64,000 nt of DNA from Streptomyces albofaciens JCM 4342 (GTDB lineage Bacteria; Actinomycetota; Actinomycetes; Streptomycetales; Streptomycetaceae). Below the pieces are notes generated by a model. That model searched no databases and had not been told where the DNA came from. It saw only the letters and a program-made list of their open reading frames with translations. The stretch spans positions 924,501 to 988,500 of the forward strand of contig NZ_PDCM01000001.1 in NCBI RefSeq assembly GCF_008634025.1, in the 5' to 3' direction. A program made the position numbers and the translations under genes. Shown in pieces: positions 44,134-52,963 of this stretch (position 1 is the first letter of the stretch; each line of letters starts with the position of its first letter).

Positions 44134-45615
44134 TCACCGCCGCTGCCGCTTGCGCCTGCGGACGAGCAGCGCCAGGCAGGCGGTCGCGCACCCGGCCGCG
44201 GCCCCGAGCAGGGCGGCGACCGGGGCGGACCCGGCGGGAGCCAGGCCCAGCCCGGCCGTCACCGTGATCGCGCACTTGGTCAGCCCGGACGCCTCGCCCA
44301 CGCGATGCGGGGGTACGACGGCCTGGGTGGCGGTCAGCACCAGGGCGCCCGCCAGGCCCAGGGCCGCGGCGGCCACGGTGGCGGCCGGTAGCAGTACGAG
44401 CAAGGAGTCGCCGCCCAGCACTGCGTTGACCGGCACCGCGCCGAACGGTGCCGGTTGCAGCGCCGCCAGTACCCCCAACGCCGCACCCGCCAGGCCGAGA
44501 CTGGCGGCCATCACCTGCTCTGCGGCGTGGGGCGGCACCCGCCCGGCCACCGGCCCGGCCGCGGCCATCACCGCCGCCGGTAGGAGGAAGACGGTCCCCG
44601 CGCCCAGTACGGACATCCCCAACGTGTCCTGAAGCGTCAGCGGGACCACGAACAACAGCACCACGGTCGCCGCGTTGCCGACGGCACCGGCTGAAGTGAG
44701 AGCTACGTACGGGCCGTTACGGAACAACGTGTGGTCGGCCAATGGCGCGCGCGACCGGCGCTCGGACCGTACGAACAGCACCCCGAGCACCAGTGCGCCC
44801 GCAGCCCAACCGCCTGCGTCCCACCACGTCCCCGCGCTCTCCAGGGCCATCGCCGAACAGGCAGGCACCCCGGTCCCCAGGACCAGCCTGCCCCAGCCCA
44901 CCCGGCCCGTCCGCCCCATCCGGCCCGTCCGTTCTGCCTGCTCCGTCCGGTCCGTCCGGCCCATCCGGCCTTCCCCGCCTGTCCGGCCTTCCCGGGGACT
45001 CGTCCCGTCCTTGGACCTTGGAGCCCGCCGGGCGCACAGCACCGCCGCCCCGCACAGCGGCACATTGACCCAGAAGACGGCTCGCCAGGACACGGCCTCG
45101 GTCAGCGCCCCGCCCACGAAGGGACCGCAGGCCGTCGCCAGACCGGCCAGGCCCAGGGCGTATCCGGTCGCGACGCGCGCCCGCCCCGGCGGGAAGGAAC
45201 GTGTCAGCAGGGCCAGCCCCACCGGCATGACCAACGCCCCGCCCACGCCCTGCACCACATGGGCCGCCACCAGGAACGGCAACGACGGCGCCAGCGCGCA
45301 CGCCGCCGACGTACTGCCGAAAAGGGCCAGCCCCAGTACCAGCAGCCGCCGCCTCCCGAACACATCGGCCAGCCGCCCGGCGGCCGGCATCAGCGCCCCG
45401 GCCGCCAGCAGGTACGCACTGATCACCCACGGACCCGCGGCCGCCGAGGCGTGCAGGTCCCGGCGGATCACCGGCAGCGCCATGTTCAGCGCGAAGGCGT
45501 CCAGCTGGACACAGAACCCACCGATCGCCACGGCCGCCACGGCCCACACCCCACGGCCACGCTCACCACCACTCTCACCACCGCGCTCGCCACGCCCCTC
45601 GCACATCCGGTACAC
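44134..45615 (-). CDS. MFS drug exporter, DHA2 family
   Basis: 493 residues from GTG 45615 with GGAGG seven bases upstream. About fourteen spans; FALNMALPVIRRDLHASAAA (motif D1 region), GRLADVFGRRRLLVLGLALF (motif A) and VSWRAVFWVNVPLCGAAVL mark the DHA2 family. A cytoplasmic loop contains a repetitive Gly/Arg/Thr/Met segment (GRMGRTDRTEQAERTGRMGR), from a DNA repeat at about 44905-44985. No regulator gene is adjacent. Confidence 0.88.
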   Translation of the reverse strand: MYRMCEGRGERGGESGGERGRGVWAVAAVAIGGFCVQLDAFALNMALPVIRRDLHASAAAGPWVISAYLLAAGALMPAAGRLADVFGRRRLLVLGLALFGSTSAACALAPSLPFLVAAHVVQGVGGALVMPVGLALLTRSFPPGRARVATGYALGLAGLATACGPFVGGALTEAVSWRAVFWVNVPLCGAAVLCARRAPRSKDGTSPREGRTGGEGRMGRTDRTEQAERTGRMGRTGRVGWGRLVLGTGVPACSAMALESAGTWWDAGGWAAGALVLGVLFVRSERRSRAPLADHTLFRNGPYVALTSAGAVGNAATVVLLFVVPLTLQDTLGMSVLGAGTVFLLPAAVMAAAGPVAGRVPPHAAEQVMAASLGLAGAALGVLAALQPAPFGAVPVNAVLGGDSLLVLLPAATVAAAALGLAGALVLTATQAVVPPHRVGEASGLTKCAITVTAGLGLAPAGSAPVAALLGAAAGCATACLALLVRRRKRQRR

Positions 45616-45917
45616 CGGCCCACCTCCCGCGCCGCGCGGGTCGGCGCGGCGCATCACATACGGAAGAAAAAGGTGCAGGTGGGGGATTGGGCGTGCCGGA
45701 GACGGGGCAAAGACGTGAGGGTGCTTACGGGCACCCAGCGGGCCCGAACTCGGAGTTCCGGGCTCTCACGGGATATCGCCCGAGGGCACGAGAAGCGACG
45801 CCGTCCTGGGACGCCGCTGGAGCGGTCCGCACATCGTGCGCCGCGCGAGCCGTCCGTACGGTACGGCCGGCCGATGGCGTACAGCGGACGTTCAGCGATC
45901 GTTGATCTTTGATCTTC
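45616..45917. other. Divergent intergenic region
   Basis: Between the MFS gene and the acetyl-CoA-synthetase-like fragment. GC-rich with an AT-richer end near 45890-45917 (GTTGATCTTTGATCTTC). No gene recognised. Confidence 0.4.
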
Positions 45918-46457
45918 ATGCTGGTCCGCATGTTGCGCCGTGTGATCTCCGAGCATGCAGAAACGCCCCGGGTACCGCAAGAGCCCCCGGCGTCCCCGTC
46001 CCCGATAGCCCTCACCTGGCACGGCGAGCCGGGACGTCACGAGGAGCTGACCCACACCATGCTCATGGGCCAGGCCAAGCGGGCCGCGGCGGCGCTGGCC
46101 AGGCTCGGGGTGCGGGCCGGTGACCCGGTGGCGGTGCATCTGCCGCTGGTGCCGGAGTCCGTGATCGTCACACTCGCCTGTGGACGGCTCGACGCCGTGC
46201 GCATGACGCTGCCGGTCTATCTGACCGTGCCGGAACTCGCCGCCCGCACCCGGGAGTCCGGCGCGAAGGTGGTCATCACGGCGGACGCCGCGTTCTGGGA
46301 CGGGGCGGTACGGCCGGTCAAGCCCGTACTGGACCGCGCGCTGCGGCGCGGCTGCCCGCAGGTACGGTCCGTGCTGGTCGTGAACCGCACCAGCCGCCCG
46401 GTGTCCTGGACCGCGGGCCGCGACCACTGGTGGCACGAGGCCCTGGCCGCCCGCTGA
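45918..46457 (+). pseudogene. N-terminal fragment of acetyl-CoA synthetase-like AMP-binding protein
   Basis: About 180 residues match only the first part of acetyl-CoA synthetases: LTWHGEPGRHEELTH-like cap, RLGVRAGDPVAVHLPLVPES, GAKVVITADAAFWDGAVRP, VKPVLDRALRRGCPQV and WTAGRDHWWHEALA. It then ends before the ATP-binding and catalytic motifs. No downstream frame continues the match, so this is a deletion remnant or, less likely, a short protein with a new role. The start is uncertain: ATG 45918 or TTG 45909, with no clear ribosome site. Confidence 0.7.
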
Positions 46458-46581
46458 CCCGCACACGGCGCTCCGGCTCCGGACGACCGTTTCCCGGCTC
46501 CGGACCACCGACTTCCGGCTCGGGACGACCGCTGCCCGGTTCCGCTGAGGGCCGATGCTCCGACGGCCGTACCCTGGAGGG

Positions 46582-46758
46582 GTGAGTACCACCCCTGAAC
46601 CCCGGCCCGAGGCGCCGGCCGCGTTGATCTTCGATGATCCGCTGAGCCGCCCGTCCTCGGACGACACCGACCGTGGCTGGGGCGAGCGCCCGGCCGGCAA
46701 CGACAGCGCCGCCGATCTGGCGCGCTTCCTCGACGAAAAGCCGCCCCACCACCTCTGA
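46582..46758 (+). CDS. Small acidic conserved actinobacterial protein
   Basis: 58 residues from GTG 46582: an N-terminal Pro/Ala stretch, then ALIFDDPLSRPSSDDTDRGW and AADLARFLDEKPPHH. I recognise this wording from small conserved Streptomyces proteins of unknown function. GGAGGG lies directly against the GTG, so ATG 46555 in the same frame is an alternative start. It precedes the convergent mscL gene. Confidence 0.7.
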   Translation: MSTTPEPRPEAPAALIFDDPLSRPSSDDTDRGWGERPAGNDSAADLARFLDEKPPHHL

Positions 46759-46778
46759 CCGAGGCACCGGGGCGGCTT
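46738..46778 (+). terminator. Stem-loop overlapping the end of the 58-residue gene
   Basis: 10-bp stem AAGCCGCCCC / GGGGCGGCTT with a 21-base loop that itself contains CCTC...GAGG. It is the likely terminator between this gene and mscL. Confidence 0.6.
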
Positions 46779-46831
46779 CGCCGCGGGACCGGGGCCGGAG
46801 CCCCTTACCGCTGCTACAGCTGCTACGGCTG

Positions 46832-47350
46832 TTACTGCTGCGTCTTCTGTGTGACCACCGAGCCGGCGCCACCATGGCCCGAGCCGCTCACCGACCCGCT
46901 CACCGAGCCGTTGCGCTGCGCGACGAGCGCGTCGCGGATCTCCGTCAGCAGCTCGACCTCGGTCGGGGCGGGCGGAGCGTCGTCCACCGGCTTCTTGGCC
47001 TCCTGGCGGGCCTTCCACTTGTTCATCGGCAGGATCATGAGGAAGTACACGACCGCGGCGGTGATCAGGAACGTCAGGACCGCGCTGAGCACCGATCCCC
47101 ACAGGATGTAGATGCCGTCGGTGTAGTCGCCCGTCTTGGCGTCCGTGTGGCAGGTGGTCAGACAGGCCTTGTAGTGGTCGAGGTTCTGCGAGCCCAGGGC
47201 GCCGACGATCGGGTTGATGACGCCCTTGACCACGGTGTTCACGATGTTCGTGAACGCGGCTCCGACCACGACCGCCACGGCGAGCTCGATCACATTGCCG
47301 CGCATCAGGAATTCCTTGAACCCCGCGAGTACGCCCGTCTTCCCGCTCAC
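46832..47350 (-). CDS. mscL: Large-conductance mechanosensitive channel MscL
   Basis: 172 residues from GTG 47350 with AGAGG upstream. FKEFLMRGNVIELAVAVVVG (about 10-29) is the N-terminal helix and TM1; VLSAVLTFLITAAVVYFLMI is TM2; the cytoplasmic end has PPAPTEVELLTEIRDALVAQ, the C-terminal helical bundle. The periplasmic loop contains a Cys pair (CLTTC). It opens under membrane tension to release solutes on osmotic downshock. The last 25 residues are Gly/Ser-rich. Confidence 0.95.
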   Translation of the reverse strand: MSGKTGVLAGFKEFLMRGNVIELAVAVVVGAAFTNIVNTVVKGVINPIVGALGSQNLDHYKACLTTCHTDAKTGDYTDGIYILWGSVLSAVLTFLITAAVVYFLMILPMNKWKARQEAKKPVDDAPPAPTEVELLTEIRDALVAQRNGSVSGSVSGSGHGGAGSVVTQKTQQ

Positions 47351-47647
47351 CTGAAAGCCTCTTTCCACACTCACTACGAACCGTGCAACGAACAGCACCG
47401 CAACCTACGGCAGGGCAGGGCGCGGCTGTCCAATCCCATGACCTGAACCGGTGAGCGGACAGAGCGTCCGTACGGATCGGCGCCGCGTCGTTCCGGCCAG
47501 CCGGGGAAGAGCCTTCCCGCCGGCATGCCGAACGCACCCCGCCACTTGCGCCAGTGTGGCGAGCAAATCGGGCAAAGGCCACTCGATCTTGCCTGGGGGC
47601 GGTCCGGGGGGTGGTGCGCGGTGTGGTCCGCAGGACGGTCGGAATCC
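47351..47647. other. Upstream region of mscL
   Basis: No gene recognised; GC-rich, with a G-rich stretch near 47595-47625. Confidence 0.4.
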
Positions 47648-47992
47648 TCATGACCGCTCCCCTCCGGGACGCGCCTCCGGCGCCGCTCCCGGTGTCGTCC
47701 CCGATGCCGGTGTCGGCGCGGCGCAGGCCCCCGAGACGCCCGAAGCGCGTCCTTCGCCGCTCTGGTGGGCCGTCGCCGCCAGGGCCGCGGCCGTCATCGC
47801 CAGTCCCGCCGTCAGGGTCCGCCGTCGCCGCCGCACCGCGCGGCGCAGTCGGTGGCGTCCGCCCCGGGCCCGTACGGGAGCGAAGTGGGCAACCTCACAC
47901 GGCGGCGGGAGGGGGAGCGGAGGGGCGGGAACGAGGGCCGGGGAGAGGCCGGGGAAGGTGTGGAGGGAGGAGGGCTGGGACACGGTGACCAC
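47648..47992 (-). CDS. Short one-span protein, possibly truncated SAF-type membrane protein
   Basis: 114 residues. A Pro-rich start is followed by an Arg-rich stretch and one hydrophobic span (TLTAGLAMTAAALAATA), then a Ser/Gly/Ala/Pro tail. The Arg-rich/one-span layout resembles the N-terminus of Streptomyces SAF-domain (RcpC/FlgA-like) proteins found near mscL, but the SAF domain itself is absent, suggesting a truncated gene. The start at GTG 47992 has no clear ribosome site. Confidence 0.45.
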   Translation of the reverse strand: MVTVSQPSSLHTFPGLSPALVPAPPLPLPPPCEVAHFAPVRARGGRHRLRRAVRRRRRTLTAGLAMTAAALAATAHQSGEGRASGVSGACAAPTPASGTTPGAAPEARPGGERS

Positions 47993-48105
47993 CGCCTGAG
48001 CTGCCGGAATCGGTGCGGACGACCCCCACCGTGCCGGACTTCGACGGAGCCCGCTCGGCCCTGTGGACGGCCGGACCCGCTACCCGCCGGTTGTGGAAAA
48101 CCCGC

Positions 48106-48942
48106 TCACCCGCCCGAGTGGTCCAACCCCCCTCCGGCCTCGTGCGCACCCCCGCACGGGCAGGCCCGCTCCGTCGTCGCCGGCAAGGCGCCCACCGCGT
48201 CGGACAGCACCTCGCGCAGTCTCCCGACGTTCCGGCCGAAGACCTCCAGCACCTCCGCGTGCGAGACGCCCTGGCCCGTCTCCGCACCCGCGTCCAGGTC
48301 CGTGACCAGCGTCAGCGACGTGTAGCAGAGGCCCAGCTCGCGGGCCAGGACGGCTTCCGGGTGGCCGGTCATACCGACCACCGACCAGCCCTGCGCCGCG
48401 TGCCACCGGGACTCCGCGCGGGTCGAGAAGCGCGGCCCCTCGATGACCACGAGGGTGCCGCCGTCCACCGGCTCCCACGCGCGCCCCCGGGCCGCCGCGA
48501 TCACCGCCTGCCGCCCGGCCGGGCAGTACGGGTCGGCGAACGACACGTGCACCACGTCCGGCACGCCGCCGTCCGGCAGCGGCGTCCCGTCGAAGTACGT
48601 CTGCTCCCTGGCCTTCGTACGGTCCACGAGCTGGTCCGGTACGAGCAGCGTCCCCGGCCCGTACTCCGCGCGCAGTCCGCCGACCGCGCACGGACCGAGC
48701 ACCTGACGTACGCCGACCGACCGCAGCGCCCACAGGTTGGCGCGGTAGTTGATGCGGTGCGGCGGCAGGTGGTGCCGCCGGCCGTGCCGGGGCAGGAAGG
48801 CGACCGGGCGGCCGGCCACCTCGCCGAGGAAGAGCGAGTCGCTGGGGGCGCCGTAGGGGGTGTCGACCGCGACCTCGGTCACGTCGTCGAGGAAGGAGTA
48901 GAAGCCGGACCCGCCTATGACACCGATCTCCGCGTCAGCCAT
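48106..48942 (-). CDS. mtnP: S-methyl-5'-thioadenosine phosphorylase
   Basis: 278 residues. IGVIGGSGFYSF at the N-terminus (phosphate loop), FLPRHGRRHHLPPHRINYRA, GPCAVGGLRAEYGPGTLLVP, VVIEGPRFSTRAESRW and VVGMTGHPEAVLARELGLCY follow the MTAP/PNP-2 pattern. It splits methylthioadenosine (or a purine nucleoside) with phosphate in methionine salvage. In the second-last motif the family's TxxPE is read as TGHPEA, consistent with MTAP-like or 6-oxopurine specificity being uncertain. Confidence 0.92.
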   Translation of the reverse strand: MADAEIGVIGGSGFYSFLDDVTEVAVDTPYGAPSDSLFLGEVAGRPVAFLPRHGRRHHLPPHRINYRANLWALRSVGVRQVLGPCAVGGLRAEYGPGTLLVPDQLVDRTKAREQTYFDGTPLPDGGVPDVVHVSFADPYCPAGRQAVIAAARGRAWEPVDGGTLVVIEGPRFSTRAESRWHAAQGWSVVGMTGHPEAVLARELGLCYTSLTLVTDLDAGAETGQGVSHAEVLEVFGRNVGRLREVLSDAVGALPATTERACPCGGAHEAGGGLDHSGG

Positions 48943-49040
48943 GGGGTCACGGTAATCGGGGGAGCGGGGCGGTGAGGAGGGGGCCCGGAGGCCGTCCGGA
49001 GGTCATCTGGAGGACGTACGGAGGCCGCCCCGGGTACGCC

Positions 49041-49080
49041 GAAGCCCCGCCGTCCATGAGGCCATGGACGGCGGGGCTTC
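49041..49080. terminator. 18-bp perfect stem terminator
   Basis: GAAGCCCCGCCGTCCATG / CATGGACGGCGGGGCTTC with a four-base AGGC loop, downstream of the FmdB gene. Confidence 0.9.
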
Positions 49081-49110
49081 CGCCGAGAGGTGCCGGGCGC
49101 GGAGCGCCGC

Positions 49111-49431
49111 TCAGGCGGCCGACGTGCTGGGCGTCGAGCTGGAGCCGGACGAGCTCGAAGAGCCGCTGGACGACTTCGAGTCGCCGCTGCCCGAGGACGA
49201 CGAGGAGCTCGTCGAGGACGAGGAGGACGACGCGGGGCTGCTGCTGGACGACGAGCCGCGGCTGTCGTTCCGGTAGAACCCGGAGCCCTTGAACACGATG
49301 CCGACCGCGGAGAACACCTTCTTCAGACGTCCCTGGCAGGCGGGGCACTCGGTGAGCGCGTCGTCGGTGAACTTCTGCACCGCCTCAAGGCCCTCGCCGC
49401 ACGCGGTGCACTGATACTGGTAGGTCGGCAC
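49111..49431 (-). CDS. FmdB-family zinc-ribbon protein
   Basis: 106 residues. MPTYQYQCTACGEGLEAVQK, then LTECPACQGRLKKVF, gives the four-Cys zinc ribbon (C8, C11, C29, C32), followed by VGIVFKGSGFYRND as in FmdB regulators. The last 55 residues are almost pure Ser with Gly/Ala/Thr. The true function of the family is unknown; a regulatory or nucleic-acid-binding role is assumed. Confidence 0.92.
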   Translation of the reverse strand: MPTYQYQCTACGEGLEAVQKFTDDALTECPACQGRLKKVFSAVGIVFKGSGFYRNDSRGSSSSSSPASSSSSSTSSSSSSGSGDSKSSSGSSSSSGSSSTPSTSAA

Positions 49432-49500
49432 TGTGACTTCCTCCTGGCACTCTCACTCAATGAGTGCTAACGACGCTCCATAGTGCAGTATTCCGGCCCG

Positions 49501-50841
49501 TCAGTCCACTGTTGCCGGGGTTCGGTGACCGACCCCACGTTCGATCACCCGGGTTGCGGAGCGCGGTACCAGGTGTCCCCGGAACACCGCCAGCACCACC
49601 AGTGCCAGCCCCGTACCGCACAGCGGAACCAGGAATCCGGCATGCGGACCGAAGTGGTCCGCCAGCAGGCCTGCGATCGTGGACGCCGCCGCCTGGCCGA
49701 GGCCGACCGCGCCGGTCAGCCACGTGAAGGCCTCGGTACGGGCGGTGGCCGGCACCAGGGAGTCGATCAGCGTGTAGCCGGTGATCAGCGCGGGCGCGAT
49801 GCACAGGCCCACCAGGAGGCCCACCGCACCCATCAGGGGCGCCACGGCCACCGCCCACAGCGGGGTGGTCATCAGCGTCAGCAGCGCGTACGCGATCAGC
49901 AGGCGGCGCCGCGGGCCGACCTTCCAGGCGATCGCGCCGCAGACGATGCCGGCGAGCATGTTGCCCGCCGCGAAGACGCCGTACAGCAGGCCGTTGATGC
50001 CGGGCTGCCCGATGTCCTCGGTGAAGGCCGTGAGGGAGACCTGCATGCCGCCGAAGACGGTGCCGATGCCGAAGAGGGCCGCGATCAGGACCCGCAGGCC
50101 CGGCACCGACAGCGCGGAGACGCGCTTGGCGGAGCTGTCCGCCGAGCGGTGGACCGGCGGCTGGCTGCGCCGCTGCGCCGCGAAGAGCAGGCCGCCGCCC
50201 AGCGTCAGGGCGCCCTCGGCGACCAGGCCGGCCGCCGGGTGGATGCCGGTGCACAGCGCCGTCGCCAGCACCGAGCCGACCACGAAGGTGAACTCGTCGG
50301 TGACCGACTCGAAGGCGGTGGACGTCGGCATCAGAGGAGTGCCGGTCAGCTTGGCCGCCCACCGGGAGCGCACCATCGGGCCGATCTGCGGCGTCGAGGC
50401 GCCGGTCGGTACGGCGACGACCAGCAGCGCCCACAGGGGGGCGTGCGAGAGCGCCAGCGTGATCAGCACGGCGACCGCCGCGGCGTGCACCAGTACGCCG
50501 GGCACGAGCACCGCGCGCTGCCCGAACCGGTCCGCCAGCTTGCCGCTCTGCGGCGCGAACAGCGCCATCGAGACGCCGGTCACCGCGGAGACGACACCGG
50601 CGGTGCCGTACGAGCCGGTGGTGTGCTGGACGAGGAGCAGGATGCTGAACGTCAGCATCGCGAAGGGCTGGCGGGCCAGGAAGCCCGGCAGCAGGAACGC
50701 CCATGCGCCGGGGGTGCGCAGCAGCTGCCCGTAACCGGGACGGGCTTCCTTGACCGGAGTCTGCTGGGCAGGGGCGGTCGTCTCCCGGGCGGTTTCGCCC
50801 TCGGTCCCCTTGCCCGCGTTGTCCTTGACCGCGGATGCCAC
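49501..50841 (-). CDS. MFS transporter
   Basis: 446 residues from GTG 50841 after AAAGG. About twelve spans. SGKLADRFGQRAVLVPGVLV is the motif A loop. GYGQLLRTPGAWAFLLPGFL opens the first span as in sugar-efflux/Bcr-like MFS proteins common in Streptomyces. The substrate is unknown. The basic N-terminus resembles that of many Streptomyces MFS proteins. Confidence 0.85.
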   Translation of the reverse strand: MASAVKDNAGKGTEGETARETTAPAQQTPVKEARPGYGQLLRTPGAWAFLLPGFLARQPFAMLTFSILLLVQHTTGSYGTAGVVSAVTGVSMALFAPQSGKLADRFGQRAVLVPGVLVHAAAVAVLITLALSHAPLWALLVVAVPTGASTPQIGPMVRSRWAAKLTGTPLMPTSTAFESVTDEFTFVVGSVLATALCTGIHPAAGLVAEGALTLGGGLLFAAQRRSQPPVHRSADSSAKRVSALSVPGLRVLIAALFGIGTVFGGMQVSLTAFTEDIGQPGINGLLYGVFAAGNMLAGIVCGAIAWKVGPRRRLLIAYALLTLMTTPLWAVAVAPLMGAVGLLVGLCIAPALITGYTLIDSLVPATARTEAFTWLTGAVGLGQAAASTIAGLLADHFGPHAGFLVPLCGTGLALVVLAVFRGHLVPRSATRVIERGVGHRTPATVD

Positions 50842-51069
50842 GGCCGAGCCTTTCTGCCGCCTGGTAGCGCGCTGCCGCGAGATTGTCACGGGGTGCGCGC
50901 CGAGAGCTGTCCTCTCGCGCTGGACCGAGTGATACCGCGTGGTCCGCACCTGGAAGAGGTGGCTGCGTGTGGCAGGGGACCGCGGCCGCCGAGCGGTCGC
51001 GCCAGCTCTGCGTCAGGCAGAGTTGGTTCCTTTGATTGCCATGACATAGTACAGGCCGGTACGCGGAAA

Positions 51070-51089
51070 GCCCTGGTGCCGACCAGGGC
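51070..51089 (-). terminator. Hairpin after the antiporter gene
   Basis: 8-bp stem GCCCTGGT / ACCAGGGC with a four-base loop, about 28 bases beyond the antiporter stop. The rest of the 275-base gap shows no gene. Confidence 0.6.
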
Positions 51090-51116
51090 CTCCCGCTGGG
51101 TTTTCGGCCGTCTCGT

Positions 51117-52748
51117 TCACCGTGCCGGAGTATGCGGCGGCCGCCCTCCGGTCCTGCCGTCCGGATGCCTGCCGGGCTTCCCGGCCTTCCCCTCCGGCCG
51201 CTCGCCGGACCGGTCGCCCGGCCGTACCCCCGCCTTCTTGACGGGCCGCCGCCCGCCCGGCGTGCCCGGCGCCAGCCAGCCGGCCAGCTTGCCGTGCCGG
51301 GAGACGGCCCGGAGCCGGTTCTCGACCGCGTCCCGTACCGGGTCGGTGGCCACGACCAGCAGGTCGTCCCCGCGCCGCAGCACGGTCGTCGGCGACGGTA
51401 CGAAGCTCGTCCCGTCGCGTACGACGAGGGTGACCGCGGCGCCCGGCGGCAGCCGCAGCTCGCTGATCTCCACGCCGTGCATCCGCGACTTCGGGGCGAT
51501 CGTGGTGGACAGCAGATGGCCGCGCAGCCGCTCCAGGGGCGCCGACTCGATGCCCAGGTCGGCGGCCTCCTCGTCGTCCCCGAGGCGCAGCTTCCTGGCC
51601 AGCCAGGGCAGCGTCGGGCCCTGGATGATCGTGTAGACGACGACCAGGATGAAGACGATGTTGAAGACCCGGTCGCTGCCGGGCACGCCGCCCACCATGG
51701 GGATGGTGGCCAGCACGATCGGTACGGCGCCGCGCAGCCCGGCCCAGGAGAGCAGGGCCTTCTCACGCCAGGGCACCCTGAAGGGCAGCAGCCCCAGGAA
51801 GACCGAGGCGGGCCGGGCCACGATCGTCAGGATCAGGCCGATGACCAGGGCCGGTACCGCGTCGTCGTACAGCGTGTGCGGTGTGACCAGCAGGCCGAGC
51901 AGTACGAACATGCCGATCTGGCCGATCCAGCCGAGGCCTTCGGCGAAGCCGCGGGTGGCGGCCGAGTGCGGCAGTTTCGCGTTGCCGAGGACCAGCGCGG
52001 CGAGGTAGACCGCGAGGAAGCCGGAGCCGTGCGCCAGCGCGCCGGCCGCGTAGGCGGAGACGGCGATGGCCATCACCGCGATCGGGTACAGACCGGAGGC
52101 GGGCAGCGCCACGTGCCGCATGCCGTACGCGCCCAGCCAGCCGATGGCCAGGCCGATGGCCGCGCCGATCGCCAGCTCCAGCGCGATCTCGCCGATGAGC
52201 ACGTACCAGTGCTCCACCGGTCCGGCGGTGGAGAAGGCCACGACGAGGATCACGACGGGGGCGTCGTTGAAGCCGGACTCGGCCTCCAGGACGCCGGTCA
52301 GGCGGGCGGGCAGCGGCACGCTGCGCAGTACGGAGAAGACCGCCGCCGCGTCCGTGGAGGACACCACGGCGCCGATGAGCAGCGCCTGACGCCATTCCAG
52401 GCCGACGAGGTAGTGGGCCCCGGCCGCGGTGACCCCCACGCTCACCGCGACGCCGAACGTCGACAGCACCGCGGCTCTGGGCAGCGCCGGTCTGATCTCT
52501 TTCCATTTCGTGCCGAGGCCGCCCTCGGCCAGGATCACCACCAGCGCGGTGTAGCCCAGTATCTGGGTCAGTTCGGCGTTGTCGAAGACGACGCCGCCGA
52601 AGCCGTCCTGCCCTATGGCGATGCCTATGCCCAGATAGATGAGCAGGCTGGGCAGCCCGCTCCGGGAGGAGACGCGGACCGCGGCCACCGCGACGAGCAG
52701 GACGAGGGCGCAGATCAGCAGGAGTTCGTTGAGGTGGTCGACAGTCAG
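51117..52748 (-). CDS. Cation/proton antiporter of the CPA1 family with RCK-C domain, probable CTG start
   Basis: 543 residues if translated from CTG 52748, which has GGA seven bases upstream and gives the expected first helix (TVDHLNELLLICALVLLVAV). No ATG, GTG or TTG exists in frame between the upstream stop and GTG 52688, and the latter would cut the first span. Family motifs are GLPSLLIYLGIGIAIGQDGF, VVSSTDAAAVFSVLRSVPLP (ion-binding Asp) and ESGFNDAPVVILVVA. A C-terminal RCK-C-like domain (about 420-505, GAAVTLVVRDGTSFVPSPTT) and a basic Gly/Arg/Pro tail follow. It is similar to K+/H+ antiporters of the CvrA/NhaP2 group. Confidence 0.87.
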   Translation of the reverse strand: MTVDHLNELLLICALVLLVAVAAVRVSSRSGLPSLLIYLGIGIAIGQDGFGGVVFDNAELTQILGYTALVVILAEGGLGTKWKEIRPALPRAAVLSTFGVAVSVGVTAAGAHYLVGLEWRQALLIGAVVSSTDAAAVFSVLRSVPLPARLTGVLEAESGFNDAPVVILVVAFSTAGPVEHWYVLIGEIALELAIGAAIGLAIGWLGAYGMRHVALPASGLYPIAVMAIAVSAYAAGALAHGSGFLAVYLAALVLGNAKLPHSAATRGFAEGLGWIGQIGMFVLLGLLVTPHTLYDDAVPALVIGLILTIVARPASVFLGLLPFRVPWREKALLSWAGLRGAVPIVLATIPMVGGVPGSDRVFNIVFILVVVYTIIQGPTLPWLARKLRLGDDEEAADLGIESAPLERLRGHLLSTTIAPKSRMHGVEISELRLPPGAAVTLVVRDGTSFVPSPTTVLRRGDDLLVVATDPVRDAVENRLRAVSRHGKLAGWLAPGTPGGRRPVKKAGVRPGDRSGERPEGKAGKPGRHPDGRTGGRPPHTPAR

Positions 52749-52963
52749 GAGCTGGTCCTTCCTCGTGGCGGGCCGGTACGGGCACGGGGGTCGGGCACAG
52801 GGGTCGAGCGGTCGGGCTTTCCTTACTGTATCTAGTTACTGAGACTAACAATTTACCATTGCTTGAACCTTGGAGGCGTCGGCGGCTACACCGCGTAGGG
52901 CTTGGCGGACCCGTGCGCCTATGGTTGCTCCAGCACTCCCACCCTGCCCCTCGAAGGACAGAG

